Assembly: GCF_001949145.1 (NCBI RefSeq)
Contig: NW_019091570.1
Location: 369,777-429,776, forward strand
Direction of reading: 5' to 3'
From: Acanthaster planci
Taxonomy: Eukaryota > Echinodermata > Asteroidea > Valvatida > Acanthasteridae
Length of the DNA stretch: 60,000 nucleotides
The position numbers were made by a program, and so were the translations under genes. Positions 45,501 to 57,839 of the stretch are shown piece after piece; position 1 is the stretch's first letter, and each line of letters opens with the position of its first letter. The notes beneath the pieces were generated by a model, which worked only from the letters and a program-made list of their open reading frames with translations, was not told the origin of the DNA and ran no database searches.

Positions 45501-48500
45501 GTTTGAAAACACAAGAGGCAAGAAAGCCGCATGACATACTCAAAGATGGAGATGATATTATCATTCAAAGCCTCTAGCATGACTGTAGTGAAGTATGGGC
45601 GGAAAGGAGAACTCTTCTTTTCCATCAAAGTAATTTACCACAATAAGAGGGGACGAAATGATATACATGTAGGTCAGAGACCGAGACAAAGACTTCATAT
45701 AACTTAGATAAAGTTGGTGTCAGTCTTTATCAAGGAAGGAGTTCCTGACAAAAAAGGCTTGCTAAGTCAAATGCATAAGTTGTCTTTAGCAGCAGTGTAT
45801 AATACTTGAATATGCAGAAGGATGTTGAAGACGTTCATGTCAAAATGCAGGTAAGCCATGTTCTGTACCCAGCGTAGCTGCAGGTGCCCCGACTGCGTTG
45901 GAAAACTTTGATCATTTTCACGCATGCATGAAATATAAATGGCCGTAGAGGAGTGAGGCCGCATGACATTCCTGATATAACAGAATAAGCGTCCATAGCA
46001 ACTCACTCTGAGAAGAGTACTCAGTCTAGTACACGTACATGTTAACCTTGACTGGAGGAAATTGCTAGTAATTTCCACTCAAGGAAAGGATCTCCGCAGA
46101 CAAAAAACCACTTCAATGTCCGAAATCATGCTAAGAACTATAACAACAGAAAGTATTCATTTCAGAAACGAATACAGTTTGACAGAATTCTCTCTCTTTG
46201 TGTGATCATGCTGAGCATTATCATTTCGATCATGCTGAGTGTTATCAGAAAGGAAAGCTTGCGACACCATCGCAACAAAATAGGTGACTCACAGCTGCCT
46301 ACTTTTAATAGACCTCGTAACAGTCACAGTAAATAGATTTTGGACATGACCACTTTGAAGTGATCAGTGTTCGGATAGTGTGCATTATGGCAGGCCTGCA
46401 TGGCGGAATCTGTGCTCACGTGGAGCCACGTAAGTGGGGGCCACAGAATGGTCATTCTGCTGATCACAGGGTTGTGCCTGGTGAGAAGCAGTGGAAATAG
46501 ATTCGCAAAATTTCTCCCGCAGAGCCCCTTGGGGAAACCCTGGATTACGGGGTGCCAAGGGGTGTGTAAATATCCCAACGGCTTGAAGAATGTTAGGTTT
46601 GGATACCTGGGGATGCGGACTGGAGAGACGCAGCAGGTCTGCATCACAATGACGAATTCACTGTGACAGAACTGAAAAAGATAGGAAGACTGCCTGGCAA
46701 ACATTATTTGTTCATTCCTGTCTTGGTGCCTGGTGACGAAGTCTCGAATGCCAGTGGGTTTAGACTTGTAGCTGTCATTAGGTATCACCAGGTAAGGCGT
46801 GGACTTGCTTCCCCGTGGCCTGGGCAGGCCTACCAATGGCAGCGAGAGTAGCTCCAGAAGGCCGTGACAGAGACTATATTCACCGGGGCAACAATATGGG
46901 AAGTTAGCCCGGAAAGTGCTACTGTGTGGATTACGTCTGGATGCCTTCGACATAGATACATGTATGTCGGATGCTGGTCACATTTGCATGTAACAGCCAA
47001 CTGGAAAAGTGGGACAGTGGCTCATGTTCGTTTGAGGAAGGAGCATGATGAAATCTCGCAATATATGTTTAATCGAAGAAAGATAGGACGAGCATTGATA
47101 ATAAAAGGTCATATCTATGACAAGGAATTTCTTTTCTTTCTGTCTTTATGATGGCGCACCAGGTGCACTTGCGGAGAGCCCGCTTGGTGACTTTGGTATA
47201 TGGGCGAGATGGAGTATGCACGGGGGAACCACCGGAGAAGCAGTGTTCTAGGCCAATGTCAAACGGCGGGTGGTACTCTTAGGTGTCGCCAGGGAACGCG
47301 GGCTGGAATGCTGCGTGGATTTCTCTGGGCCATGTCGGGCAAAAGACGTGGCACACCTCATGATGATGGTGGGGCGGGCCCCGGAGACGTCTGATGGGGT
47401 ACTCTCTGGGAGTTCCGGCTGGATCGCCAGGCTAGCAATTGAGGAGGAGACAGGGTCCTCGCCAGATCCTGGCGGTGTCCCTGCTCGGGTCTTCCGCAGT
47501 CGAACACGGAGCTTCCCTGTCAGCTACGTGGGGCCGAACGAACTAGGGGCCTGGAACAAACCTCGTAGTACTGACGGTAAATACCTGCAGGGTGCAAAAC
47601 AAGAAAACTGAAAAAAAGAATACAAAAATATACATGAAAAGAACACACTTACTAATAAATGGATAAAATCCAGGTTATGCTTTATTTACAAAGGAAGGAA
47701 AGGTGATCAAATCAACACAGAACCGTGTAGCAAAAATGGAAGCTTGATAAATTGAAGCTGCCTTGAAAGACTTGTCCGTTACCTTGCCGAGAAAAGGATG
47801 ATCATGATGGCGAGGCCGCACTGCATTGTGGGAGGTCAGGGTGCACCACAGGTGATCAAATCCTTCCAGCAAATGAGTAAAAAGCACATGGGAAATTTGC
47901 ATATGTAGAGACTGTTTGAGTAGGTAAGTGCCATAGACTCCAAATTATTTTCTGATGAACACAAATATAAATTTAAAAATCAGACAAAACCCTGCCGAGT
48001 ATACCTCTTCATATTGATCACATGGTCATAATCAGAAGAGGAACCCAAAAGGCATTCACAACAAACATTTCAGCCGACAGTAGACCAACTCTTGTTGGAC
48101 CTTGTAACAGTATGTGAACTTGGCCACGCCAAAATTAGAGGATCTCACATCTGAATAACAAGAAACGTTTGGGATCCACTACGGTTTAAATTCGGTAAAT
48201 TTGGACGCCTAAAACGTGGATGTGGATTGGAGAAAGCAATAGTAGGACCAAATACGAACAGCATAGCCACCAGGGCAGGGCCAGAAAATGGAGTACAGTC
48301 AGCCCATGGCTCGCTGTTAGTGAGGACACGCCTAGTTTCCCTGATGACAGACTCTCAGACAGCAGTGGGATCAGGCGTGGGGAGGTCATAAGGGGTCTGC
48401 GGGCATAGCGCAGAATTATCTCCCGCAGGTCCCGTGCAAGGTTACACTCGGTAAGCTGGAACGGCCCAGGGAGTGAAGGGAAGTCGAATAAGATAATGCT

Positions 48501-49500
48501 TTTCTCTGTTTCTTGGCTAAGACGCTGATACGTAGCATAATGAAAGGAGTTCTTTCAGCCATGGCTCACACTGAGTGTACGTGACATGGTGTTGTATTCA
48601 CCAGAGGCCACCCCAGAAGACAATGTAGGGTGGCCGGGTAGAGAGTACCACCTACTGCACGCCTGAACACATGCAAAGAATAGTTGGTTGAGGCACAGAC
48701 ACAGCGATAGACAGTGTACAGAGGCCTCAACAGCAAAGCATACTTGAGGCAGCCCGTAGGGTGAGACATGCTCACCGGAAAACCCTTGAGCTGCCTGAAC
48801 TTCCCTCAGGCTTTTGATCATCTAATACACAGAATACACAGAGAGAAATCAGAAAAACCAGAGACGCTGAAATATCTGGCAATTATGCAAAATTGACAAG
48901 CAAAATATCCAAGAATAATGAATCAACTGCTTTTAAAATAACTAATCAAATTATAAAAAAGAACGCCACAACTGGGGCTTATCATAGAATATAAACAAGC
49001 AAGCAAAATTAAACAAACACACATACTCAATATATATTCTGAAGCTACGAAAAATACATTTATCAAAAAGCAATAGCGCCATCTGGCAAACTCTGAAAAT
49101 AGGTCAATACAAGGTCAGTCTGTCACCTGCGTAAGACTGAAAAGAAAACAGTAAAATATCCAGAAATGAAATGAAAAAGAAATAATCTTACTGTTCACAA
49201 GAGTTGGAACAAATAAACAAGGTGACTGAAGAGTAACACTGAAACACATGTTAGCAAAGGAAAAACTCCCCAAAAGTTGGAGCTGAAACAACGCCTTCCG
49301 TAATGAAATGGCACTAAGAAAAAAAGGACGAACATGGGCGATGCCTTCCCAGGGGGCGAGTGAGTGGGGGCGCACTATTGGTGATCGAGAATTTAGCGAA
49401 TGGAAGTATCGGACTAGGAAATAATGCATACTTGTAGGTATTGGTAAAATGATTCCAGAAGTTTTTTATTTTTTTCAAATTCATAATCATGCAACAAATC
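45501..49500. other. Region of unclear origin, relatively GC-rich, no confident gene
   Basis: Compared with its surroundings this stretch is richer in G and C and has longer overlapping open frames on both strands (e.g. 46324-46953 minus, 46400-46851 and 47200-47611 plus), none with a family signature. A direct duplication of ATCATGCTGAGYRTTATCA occurs at 46205-46245. Given the RNase H-like tail next to the gap, a decayed retroelement is the simplest explanation. Confidence 0.4.
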
Positions 49501-50260
49501 CTGCACTAGACGGTACAGGCCAGGGGCCGGCATAAATTTTGGACACGTGGCTCCAACTGGGTTATGCATGATTGGGGACTACTTCAAACTTTCCAAGGGG
49601 TGGGAATAAGTCATCATGACCAACGTAAATTCCAAATCTGTTTTTCACAGATTCCACAATCGCCTTGCTAAACAAAGTTTAAGCAACGTAAAAATTCTTA
49701 TGTTTATTCTTGCTCTCAATGAAGACTTGATTAAAAATGATTTCAGGTTTCACATCATGGAGCCAATAAAAAGCTCAAGTTAGTACTCATTTTTGATAAA
49801 CTGACAATTGAGTTTTCCTTAAAAACCCTGAGCCCTGTGAACCAAATGCAGTCATTGTAGTAAATGATGCATAATTAATATTGGCCTGAACACCTTCATG
49901 TACAGTTGGTACCTCACCTTTGCATGAGTGATTTCAGTGTGATGAAAATGTGTTTTGGACAGTCCTTGGCAACAGGGTCAACCCGCAGTGGCTACATCTG
50001 CCAAACAAAAGCGGCATTTTTTGCAACAGCTCCTACAAATTTCTTTGCTTACAGGTTCCGATTTTCATTCCATAATTAGTAACACAAAAACTAATATATA
50101 TCTTGAAGAAAGTTTAAATTTATTTGTTTAAACTTTCTTTGCAACGTCTTCTGAAAAAAAACCATTGAAGCATACATACAGACACTAAACTAGGATTCAA
50201 AACTTTTAAATACAACTGACCATGTATTCATGTACTGGTATGTACATGTAAATACAGTTA
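49501..50260. other. SREK1 intron, nothing recognised
   Basis: AT-rich. ACATGTA motifs near 50235. Confidence 0.5.
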
Positions 50261-51467
50261 CAGTAAAATCTCGATACCTCGGATCTCTGGAGAATGGATA
50301 AAAAATTTGAGTTATCCAAAATTTGAGTTAAAAGAAGGTCCCGATTTCTTTTAAAGTTAAGTCATTATTAAGATGTACATCATAACATGTACCTATACAA
50401 TGACGCACAGTTACCGTAAATCTCCCTACGATGACTTTTGAAATGACACTGTGGTTATCTTCTACTTCGATGCCACAAGTTTTTGTTCATAAAAAGACAT
50501 TTTTGCAGAGGATTTTTGTTGTCAATCGGCTGAAAAATAACACATTGCATGTACTGTAAATTATTTAAACTGTGCACCTTTGTGTTGCAAATCTTTCTTT
50601 TGTGTTGTGCATGTGTGACGCATTGTGGTGGTCCCATTTCTGACGTGTGATACCACACCGCAACGCAGCGCCTTGCACATGCATACTCAGACGGGGTTTC
50701 CCGATGAATCAGATGACTCTTTTCATCACATGAGGGCGCACCTTTTTGCGCTTCAATAAAATTTCGTAAAATCGAAAATGCTATTGGTGTCTGTTTTTAT
50801 TTTTGTTCTTGGTTCTTTATTTTCAAACATTTGTTAATTTTTTGGGAGTGAGATTTGGCTACGCAAAAGCTCTGCACTGCAGTCATGTGGTTGGTCCACT
50901 GGGCGTGGGCATGCTGTAGTTTGTGGCTCTAATTGGGCAGCCATCACAAGGGCGAGCGCAAGCAGTTGGGCCAGACCATTAGGCCAGACTTAACTTCCGT
51001 ACGTGTGGCGTGTGCGACATACACAAAGATCTCCAATGCATTGCCACAGCCACCGCAAAGAGCCATCAGTTCGCCTGCTGACGCATTGGCTACAATGGGT
51101 CCACGGCAACAATTGGCCAATTCCTGCAAGTCGGATTTTGCAGTCACGGTGTGGTTTACGTGTCTAGATCGATCATCATTGTAGCGCGCTTCCAAGTTTT
51201 CCTGTGTGAAAAGACGAAGTGTGCGCGTCAGAAATGATTCCCAACTAGACCCACGTTCTGTTTACACTTTCTGGAAGTATTTTGGCGGCGGTTTCTTTTG
51301 GATCTGCTACACAAAAACTTCAAGGTAAACGAATCCGGCAACGTGAGCAGTTCAAGTTACGGATAAGTTTTCGTACATAAAAGCCTATTCTTTCGGCGGG
51401 AATTAATTATTCTTCGAGTTAAGCGGAGTTTTGAGTTAACCGACTTTGAGTTATCGAGATTTCACTG
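50261..51467. mobile_element. pogo/Tigger-like DNA element, nonautonomous or decayed
   Basis: Left end CAGTAAAATCTCGATACCTC and inverted right end CAGTGAAATCTCGATAACTC, each next to TA (50259-50260 and 51468-51469), 1207 bp. CAGT ends with a TCGATA subterminal word and TA target fit pogo-type members of the Tc1/mariner group. The interior has GAGTTATCCAAAATTTGAGTTA repeats at the left and several GAGTTAA words at the right. No transposase was recognised. A right-end fragment of the same family lies at about 57840-58021. Confidence 0.75.
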
Positions 51468-51470
51468 TAT

Positions 51471-51728
51471 CTGGGGCCAATTTCATGGAGCTGCTTAAGC
51501 ACAAAATCAGCTTAAGCGCAAAAAATCCTTGCTTAAAAAATAAAGGTTACCAGCTCAAACTCTATCCAATCATCATGCTAACCAAAAGACAGCTAAATAC
51601 GATTCCAAAACAATATACATCACATGTAGTTTTGGCTGGTTTCCTGATTTATCAAAGTTTTCTCGCGCTTAAGCAAATTTTGTGCTTAAGCAGCTATAAA
51701 GTACATGTTGTCAGCCATTGTCCCCAGG
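51471..51728. mobile_element. Miniature element abutting the pogo-like element
   Basis: Outer ends CTGGGGCCAA and inverted CTGGGGACAA. Inner arms 51489-51519 and 51665-51696 are reverse complements over 31 bases with two mismatches (AGCTGCTTAAGCACAAAAT). Starts within 3 bp of the pogo-like right end. No coding sequence. Confidence 0.75.
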
Positions 51729-51815
51729 CCTGACAACCTTTGTAAGCACCACAACAGAAATCATAAATAAAATTTGTAAGGCAAAAGAAAAAATTACTTA
51801 ATATTTGCAACTTAC

Positions 51816-51992
51816 TCCAGAATCTAGATTCCCAACATAAACAGTCCTGCGAATTTCCTCAATCTTGGTAGGATCCACATTGTTGAGTGGAGGCGGTTGA
51901 GGTAACCCAAGAGCAGCAAATGTAGGATCCATACCTAAGATAGCAGGAGCAACAGGTGCTGACAAAGCACTCAGTGGAGTCACATCAGAAAC
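51816..51992 (-). CDS. SREK1: SREK1-like splicing regulator, RRM N-terminal exon
   Basis: Acceptor CTCAACAG then 177 bases, donor GTAAGT from 51815, phase 0 at both ends. Frame begins VSDVTPLSALSAPVAPAILG and continues ALGLPQPPPLNNVDPTKIEE and IRRTVYVGNLDS. The NVDP-x-KI-x-EIRRTVYVGNL word is characteristic of SREK1 (VYVGNL is RNP2). The start codon and any earlier RRM are not in this exon. I found no convincing upstream exon between here and 60000, so the N-terminus is missing from this annotation. Confidence 0.92.
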
Positions 51993-52760
51993 CTGTTGAG
52001 AAAGAGGCGACGGAAAATGAGAGATGATAACAAAAACAATGGACCCATCAACATCAACAAATCCTAAATTCATGGACCTATGATACATGTAAATCATACC
52101 TTAGGAACATGTACATTGACTAGAATTGTAGATGTACACGTACCAGGTCCAAAAAAGTAAGTAACTGGTCATGTACCGGTAAATTTATCCATTTGGTCTG
52201 TTCACAATAAGGATCACTAAGATATTCAGCTACATGTACATGTAAAAGGTACCCACTGGTTTTTTTTTAATAAGTTTTATTAGTGGAAATACACTCGAGA
52301 TGGGTCCCTACTCATGAGGATGTACATGTACCACAGACAAATCTGCAATTCCATTTAGAACAAAGGAATGTGATAAATAAAAGTTAATGGCAGGGGCTCT
52401 GAAGTTTTAAGTAAACATGGTAAACAGTACACACATGTACAACCGCATTTTTAAATTCAACGTGGTAGTGTTTCTCATAACTTAGACTGTAGGGTGATTG
52501 CTCAAAATGTTACTAACCGTGACCCCCTCTTCAGGGCCACACAATTTTTGTCAGATAATGCACAAAATACTACAAAAAATTTGATTTGGAATGTTGCCTT
52601 TCACAACACTTGCACACTTTGTCAAAAATATTATAAATTTGGCAACGGTTTTACGATCTGGAAAGCAAGCAAATAAGGATTACATCATCTATTATTAACC
52701 AATGAAATTACTCGCTGATCATCCTCTTTTATGTCTTCGTAAAATAATACGCCAACCAAG
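51993..52760. other. Intronic or intergenic, nothing recognised
   Basis: ACATGTACATGTA motifs near 52230 and 52320. No conserved frame. Confidence 0.5.
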
Positions 52761-53117
52761 ATGGCGGCGACCATAGAAGACAAGGGTTCGTTGGAAATGC
52801 AGCTGAATTTTTGTTGTATGCATGTTTACATGGATGAATTTAGGGAGCTTATAGCTTTTAAAAGTTCAAGTTGGAGTAAGTTTATCAGCTGCGGTTACCA
52901 GTGGATGCAGATTCCTGACTCGGTTGAGGCCAAAATTGTTGCAAAGTTTGCCCCAAAACACCATTTGAATTTGAGCGACGTGGCAAATGATTCAGCACTC
53001 CAGCCCTGGCCAAATGAAGTGGGTTATCACCATCATTGCTACCGGAGGTTTTGCAATGTAAATAAAATACAACGGGCCCAGGGCAGAAAAACTAAAGAAG
53101 ATGCCGATAATGGTGAA
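52761..53117 (+). CDS. Lineage-specific uncharacterised protein, first exon
   Basis: ATG at 52761 in good context (CCAAGATGGCGG) opens 119 codons: MAATIEDKGSLEMQL, then WSKFISCGYQWMQIP, LSDVANDSALQPWPNEVGYH, HHCYRRFCNVNKIQRAQGRK. The W-x-x-F ... H-x-x-CYRRF-x-x-V-x-KI-x-x-A layout recurs at the N-terminus of uncharacterised proteins of cnidarians and molluscs, and may form a zinc-binding fold. A donor GTTTGT follows GAA at 53117, or an alternative GTGAAG five bases earlier. On the strand opposite to SREK1. Confidence 0.55.
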
Positions 53118-53399
53118 GTTTGTTTGTATCGTTAGTTGAGTATACTGTTGCCATTATGAATTTAATAAATATGATAAAGTATGACATGACATGCATGACT
53201 AGACATGTACTGGTACTTTCTCCCCTCTCTTCCACAACAGTACTTGACGATTCCATGCACTTCTACAGTTTTATTTACTGTGTTAAAGACTGTTCCATGT
53301 GTGTTTTTTTTAGGTTTTAACAATTAGGCCTCTATCAATGTCTACCATTTTGTACATGTATCACAGTGGTTTCACTTGATAGGTACAGTGTACATACAG

Positions 53400-53775
53400 T
53401 TAGGTTGACAAGATGATCGGGACATCTTGTACCCGGGACAACTCATACCCAAAATTTCACACCTGGGATAACTCATACACGTGCCACCTCGTACCAGAGA
53501 CATCATGTACATGTACCAGGGAAACTTCATACCCACTCAACAAGGCTTAATTTTTTTTAGTGCTAACTGAAGAAAATCCAAAAACATACGACTGCATCAT
53601 CAGCAATCAAAAACCAGATTGGATATGCTATTCTATAATTCTGATGTGATGCTGTCACAAGCTATGATAAAATGTAATTTTCTCTTGGGTTATGAGTTGC
53701 CCTGGGTATGAATTGTCCTGGATACGACATGTCAGTGGTATGGGTTATTCTGGGTACGAGTTGTCCAACATTCCA
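53400..53775. repeat. Inverted arrays of a GGACAACTCATACCC-type word
   Basis: From 53412 to 53540 about four degenerate copies of GGGACAACTCATACCC run forward, spaced near 25-30 bp. From 53690 to 53772 about four run inverted (TGGGTACGAGTTGTCC). Together they form a hairpin-like unit with subterminal repeats, plausibly a miniature element, although its exact ends are unclear. Confidence 0.6.
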
Positions 53776-54021
53776 AACATGTACTGCACAAGAGTGACAA
53801 ATTCTTCACAATAGGGTGGTCTGCAATTTTTCTTGAACTTAGAAGTTTTCCCATAATTAGTTAATATTTTACCTTCCATGAAAGTTAATATTTTCCAGGT
53901 TGATATTTTTCTTTTTGTTATAGATATGCTTGAAATTCTAAGTTAATTAACAGTCGCACTGGGAACTCCAACTGTTTCCTTTGGTTTTTCAACCTGCCAT
54001 GTCATGTGAATTTTCTTTCAG

Positions 54022-54246
54022 CTGAAGATGCCGACTCTGAGTCTGCATTCTGAATCTCTGAAGAAACTGCCTCTGAGGTTCACCTTATCACTAACAAAGT
54101 CTCACCAGGAGAGGAGTCATGTGCTGCCAAGTGAATGTGTAATCTGTTGGCGGAACCAGTACACACAGAACAGGAGAACTGGATCATGGCGGAAGGTTCC
54201 TCTTTCGAAATGTGAACAAATGGGATGTCTCTGTGTGACTCCAAAA
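54022..54246 (+). CDS. Lineage-specific uncharacterised protein, second exon
   Basis: Acceptor TTTCTTTCAG at 54012-54021. Open frame reading LTKSHQERSHVLPSECVICW, then RNQYTQNRRTGSWRKVPLSK-CEQM, stop at 54247. The V/ILP-x-x-C-x-x-C-x-K/R...K-x-x-L-x-x-C block follows the CYRRF block in the same family, so this is probably the next exon of the gene starting at 52761. It ends earlier than expected after CEQM, where the family continues with a helical segment. That suggests a frameshift or a missed donor. Confidence 0.5.
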
Positions 54247-54310
54247 TGACGCTGATCGGATGTGTGACGACATCTGCAAAGGGCCAGTAGCCCAAGTTGT
54301 GGTTCAACAA

Positions 54311-54329
54311 GTGTGTGTGTGTGTGTGTA
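54311..54329 (+). repeat. (GT)n microsatellite
   Basis: About nine GT dinucleotides followed by a purine-rich tract with a G7 run. Confidence 0.85.
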
Positions 54330-54749
54330 TGAGGGGGTTTGAGCCTGAGAAAGGGGGGGATTCAAGTAACGTGGCTGGCATATGCCCTGGTTGTTAGAAA
54401 GCCTGTGCACCATACATGTAGCAAGATGGAGGTTTGCTTCAAGCACAGTACATGTATTTCCTGTTAAAAAGGTTGAATCTCCAAATTTTTACTTGATAAA
54501 TCTGTAGAGTGACCCTATAAGGGCATCTTCCTATATTCCATGTTTCTCATGGCTTTTTCCCTTTTTCCATTTTTTTGGGGGGAACATGGTTGGTTGTATA
54601 GATACATGTACCGTTAACTACCAGGTACATGTACAGTGTGTAATTGTATATTTTCCTAAATTTGATGTTCTTTATTGCTTTTTTTTCATTGGGAACATGG
54701 TTGGTCAGTTGACAAGGTATTCCCCAAATACCATGGTGCTGTATACATA
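54330..54749. other. Intergenic with a small direct repeat
   Basis: GGGAACATGGTTGGT occurs near 54580 and 54692, each after a TTTTTTT run, which suggests a short duplication. No gene. Confidence 0.5.
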
Positions 54750-56373
54750 GGGTTCCAGCTGCCGTTCGCCACTCTCACCAATTGGTGAATAATTATAATT
54801 TTGGCTATTATTCCATTTACCTGGCAAGAAAAATTGGCGATTATTTTGCAAATTTAGACAAACCTTACCACTTGTTTGTCACACAAATTTCATTTTTTTA
54901 ATTTCCAACTTTCACAAACAGTTCTCATTGACGTTCGCTGTGTGAAAACACGTGCACAAAGCTCAGTGCATTAAACGAAGCTGCTCTGGTTCCCGCCGCG
55001 CACAAGCAACAGAATGCGTAATGGAAATGTAGCAACCAGGGCCAGTATATATACATGTATATATACATAATGTACATTACGGTCGATTTATACATCAGCC
55101 ATACACGTCGCATGCAATGCTAAAGCAAAAGTTTGAAAAAAAATCGATGTTGCAAGAGATTTTCTGCAAGTTCATTCACAGAGCTTGGTTTCTTATTTAT
55201 GTATTTTCTGTGTTCATGAGTTTAATTTGAGGTTGTTTTGCTCATACTTGAAGCGTGTTTCAACAAATTCCTGCTGCGGCACAAGGTTTATTGCCCACTA
55301 GTCTGGATGCATCATGCGTGCTTATCACGCGATACTCGGACATTGTTGGCCAGTTTGCCATCATGATTGCCTGAGTAGCACTGTGTGAATTGGCCCTAAT
55401 TCTGGTGAATTGTCGACTGTAGAAAGTTTTACATACATGTAGATTAACACAGGTTTTCATCACTTTTGAGAGAATTTTGGGAGCTGTCGTTAATATTCAT
55501 GCCATTCAATCAGCACAAAAAATTGCCTCCCCAACCAAAATATTTCTGACCTAATGCCCGATTGTGTGATCGGAAGCACAGCTATTTTTTGGCCAAATAA
55601 AAGACTGCTTGCATGCAGTAGGCCTAAGTTAAATAACCACAATTATCGCGGATTTCGAGAAATCTTGGGCAAGTGTTGATCCAATTCAGGCAACCAAATT
55701 TAGTGCATAGCCTGCCTGATTGGGCAAGCTAAAAAAAATTCGTCTCGGCCCGAGTCTGGTCGAGTGCACGCCGGTTAACAGGTACAGTATGTGTTGGCCC
55801 CACAATGTACAAGTTGCATTGTACTTCCTAGGCCTTGAACACGAATAAGTACGCTTAGTCTCCGCATAATTTTGTGCTTACGTTATATAAAACGATGCAA
55901 CCTCAAACCCAACAAACTGGATACCTTGATGAGGGTTGCTACTGAAGGTGCCCTCCAAGAAATGTGTTTGGTTTCCTTCGGGTATTCAAACTGTGGTCTG
56001 GTGAAAAACCTTGTATTCTTGGTATCTGAATTATTCATATCTATATGTATTCTTCACATGTACTTACATGTACCTTGGAAATAACTTACAGCAAAACGTG
56101 TGAAATACGAGATGTATGGAAATAAATTCCAACAAACATTTGAAATATGAGACGTGCAGGATGTAGTTTTTATTAAATGCTAGTCTGTTTATAATAACTG
56201 ATCCATTTGAAAAGCAGTTCACACAAACTGAAAAGAATCAGAGCGGATAACGTGTTATTTGTTTATCTTTATTGTCAAACAAATTGGCTACAAAATACAT
56301 AATGTTGGCTCATAAAGTTGCAGGATGGCTATAAAATCAAACATTTGGCTACAACTTTTTCCAGCTGGAACCC
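54750..56373. mobile_element. hAT-like DNA element, decayed
   Basis: Left end AGGGTTCCAGCTG and inverted right end AGGGTTCCAGCTGG. Flanks TATACATA and GATACATA agree at 7 of 8 bases, as for an 8-bp hAT target duplication. Subterminal TTGGCTA words occur at both ends (left TTTTGGCTATTA, right ATTGGCTACAAA, TTTGGCTACAAC). No transposase domain was recognised in the interior. Confidence 0.5.
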
Positions 56374-57839
56374 TGATACATAGAGATAACCATTATTGTA
56401 AATATAATCTGGCCTCGTATTTATTTCCAAGATTAAATTAAGGTATCCTTGTTTATGGCTGAAAACAAAGTAAAATATATATTAGTGTGGAAAGGCCACT
56501 TGATCTGCACCATGATCTATACCTTGTATATTTTCTGTTTCTTCTGGAAGGTACTCTCAGAAGTTTGTACAGGTGGTTTTGTCTTTTTTGTAAATTGGGA
56601 GACCTTTTTGGGGTGTTGTATTCCAATCAAATTTTTGGGCACTTCAGCTTTATGAAGCAAGGCTGTTTGGCAAATTCGTTTTATTTTCACCAACGCAACA
56701 GCAAATGTAAAGGGAACTCGTGAAAATAACAGGTTTCTTTTGAAAAGTTGCCAACGTACTGTACATGTAAGCAGGCAAACTTATAAAGTACAAGCATTTT
56801 AACGTGACAAAAGATTGTCCAGATGTGTTTTGTGAAGAAAGAAAAAAAAGCAGCATATAAAAACGAATTTTTTTTAACATGCCAATAAACATTTTATGGT
56901 CACGCTGAAAACTTAGGGTTGGTTGGGAAACCAGGAGCCAAACAATTTTTTTGCCCATCTTGTTTTTAAAAATGTGGTTATTTCAAAAGTGTTGCAAATG
57001 TAATGAAGGAAACATGTTTTGTAAATATTGACCTCCTTGTACATGTATGTCTGCTTACAATTTCATGATTCCTTTTTCCCATCTTCTTTGAAGTCTGACG
57101 TACCCTGGGAGGCAATCAAGATGTTTTCAGTATGCATGACTCTTGTGTTCATACAGTACATTATTCTAATCACATCACAACTTTAAAGCAAGTGCAAAAA
57201 TGGTTGTGCTGGAATTTTCACTTGAAAGCAATGTAAAATGGGCTAATAATAATGTCAATAAAACTGAATTCATCCAAGTACCCTATTCCTTGATGTGTGT
57301 CTGTCATTTTACATACATACATGAACATGTACCTGTAATGATCATGCATTTTGTTTTATCTTTACTACATCTAAAATCTGCATGTAGTTATTTTCAACTT
57401 GGTGACAAGGCATAGCACAAAGCTTGAGAAAGCATGACCTTACTGTATTTTGCCCATCTATATGTTCTAAGCAATGCTCAAAAACATTCAAAAGGCCCAC
57501 TGGTGTGGAATGTCTCAGATGTAAATGCTCTTAATTCTATTTGCCTTCCCTCTAAATTTTAAACAAAATGTAACAGTAACACTTCAAACTGTGAATTTTA
57601 TATGATGCATGATATATGGGTTTCCGTGCTGGGTCATGTGATACATGTACAAAGCGCTTGAGGGCACATCATTCGTGCCTGACTTATTTTACGGTTGCGG
57701 TCTACCCAGTGCTTGTCGACGTGACAATGGCAGCCCGTGTGAACATGCTCGGCTCATCACAGAAAAGCCGTGCGCGTGACAGTAATGACTCATAATGAAG
57801 GCAAGCATTCTTTCATCACTTTTCATTCATCATTCTTCA
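56374..57839. other. Intergenic, nothing recognised
   Basis: AT-rich with ACATGTA motifs. Open frames of 70-100 codons without family signature. Confidence 0.5.

Noticed and set aside
46324-46953. 209-codon minus-strand frame and opposing plus-strand frames
   Set aside because: Overlapping open frames on both strands with no family signature; not called as a gene.
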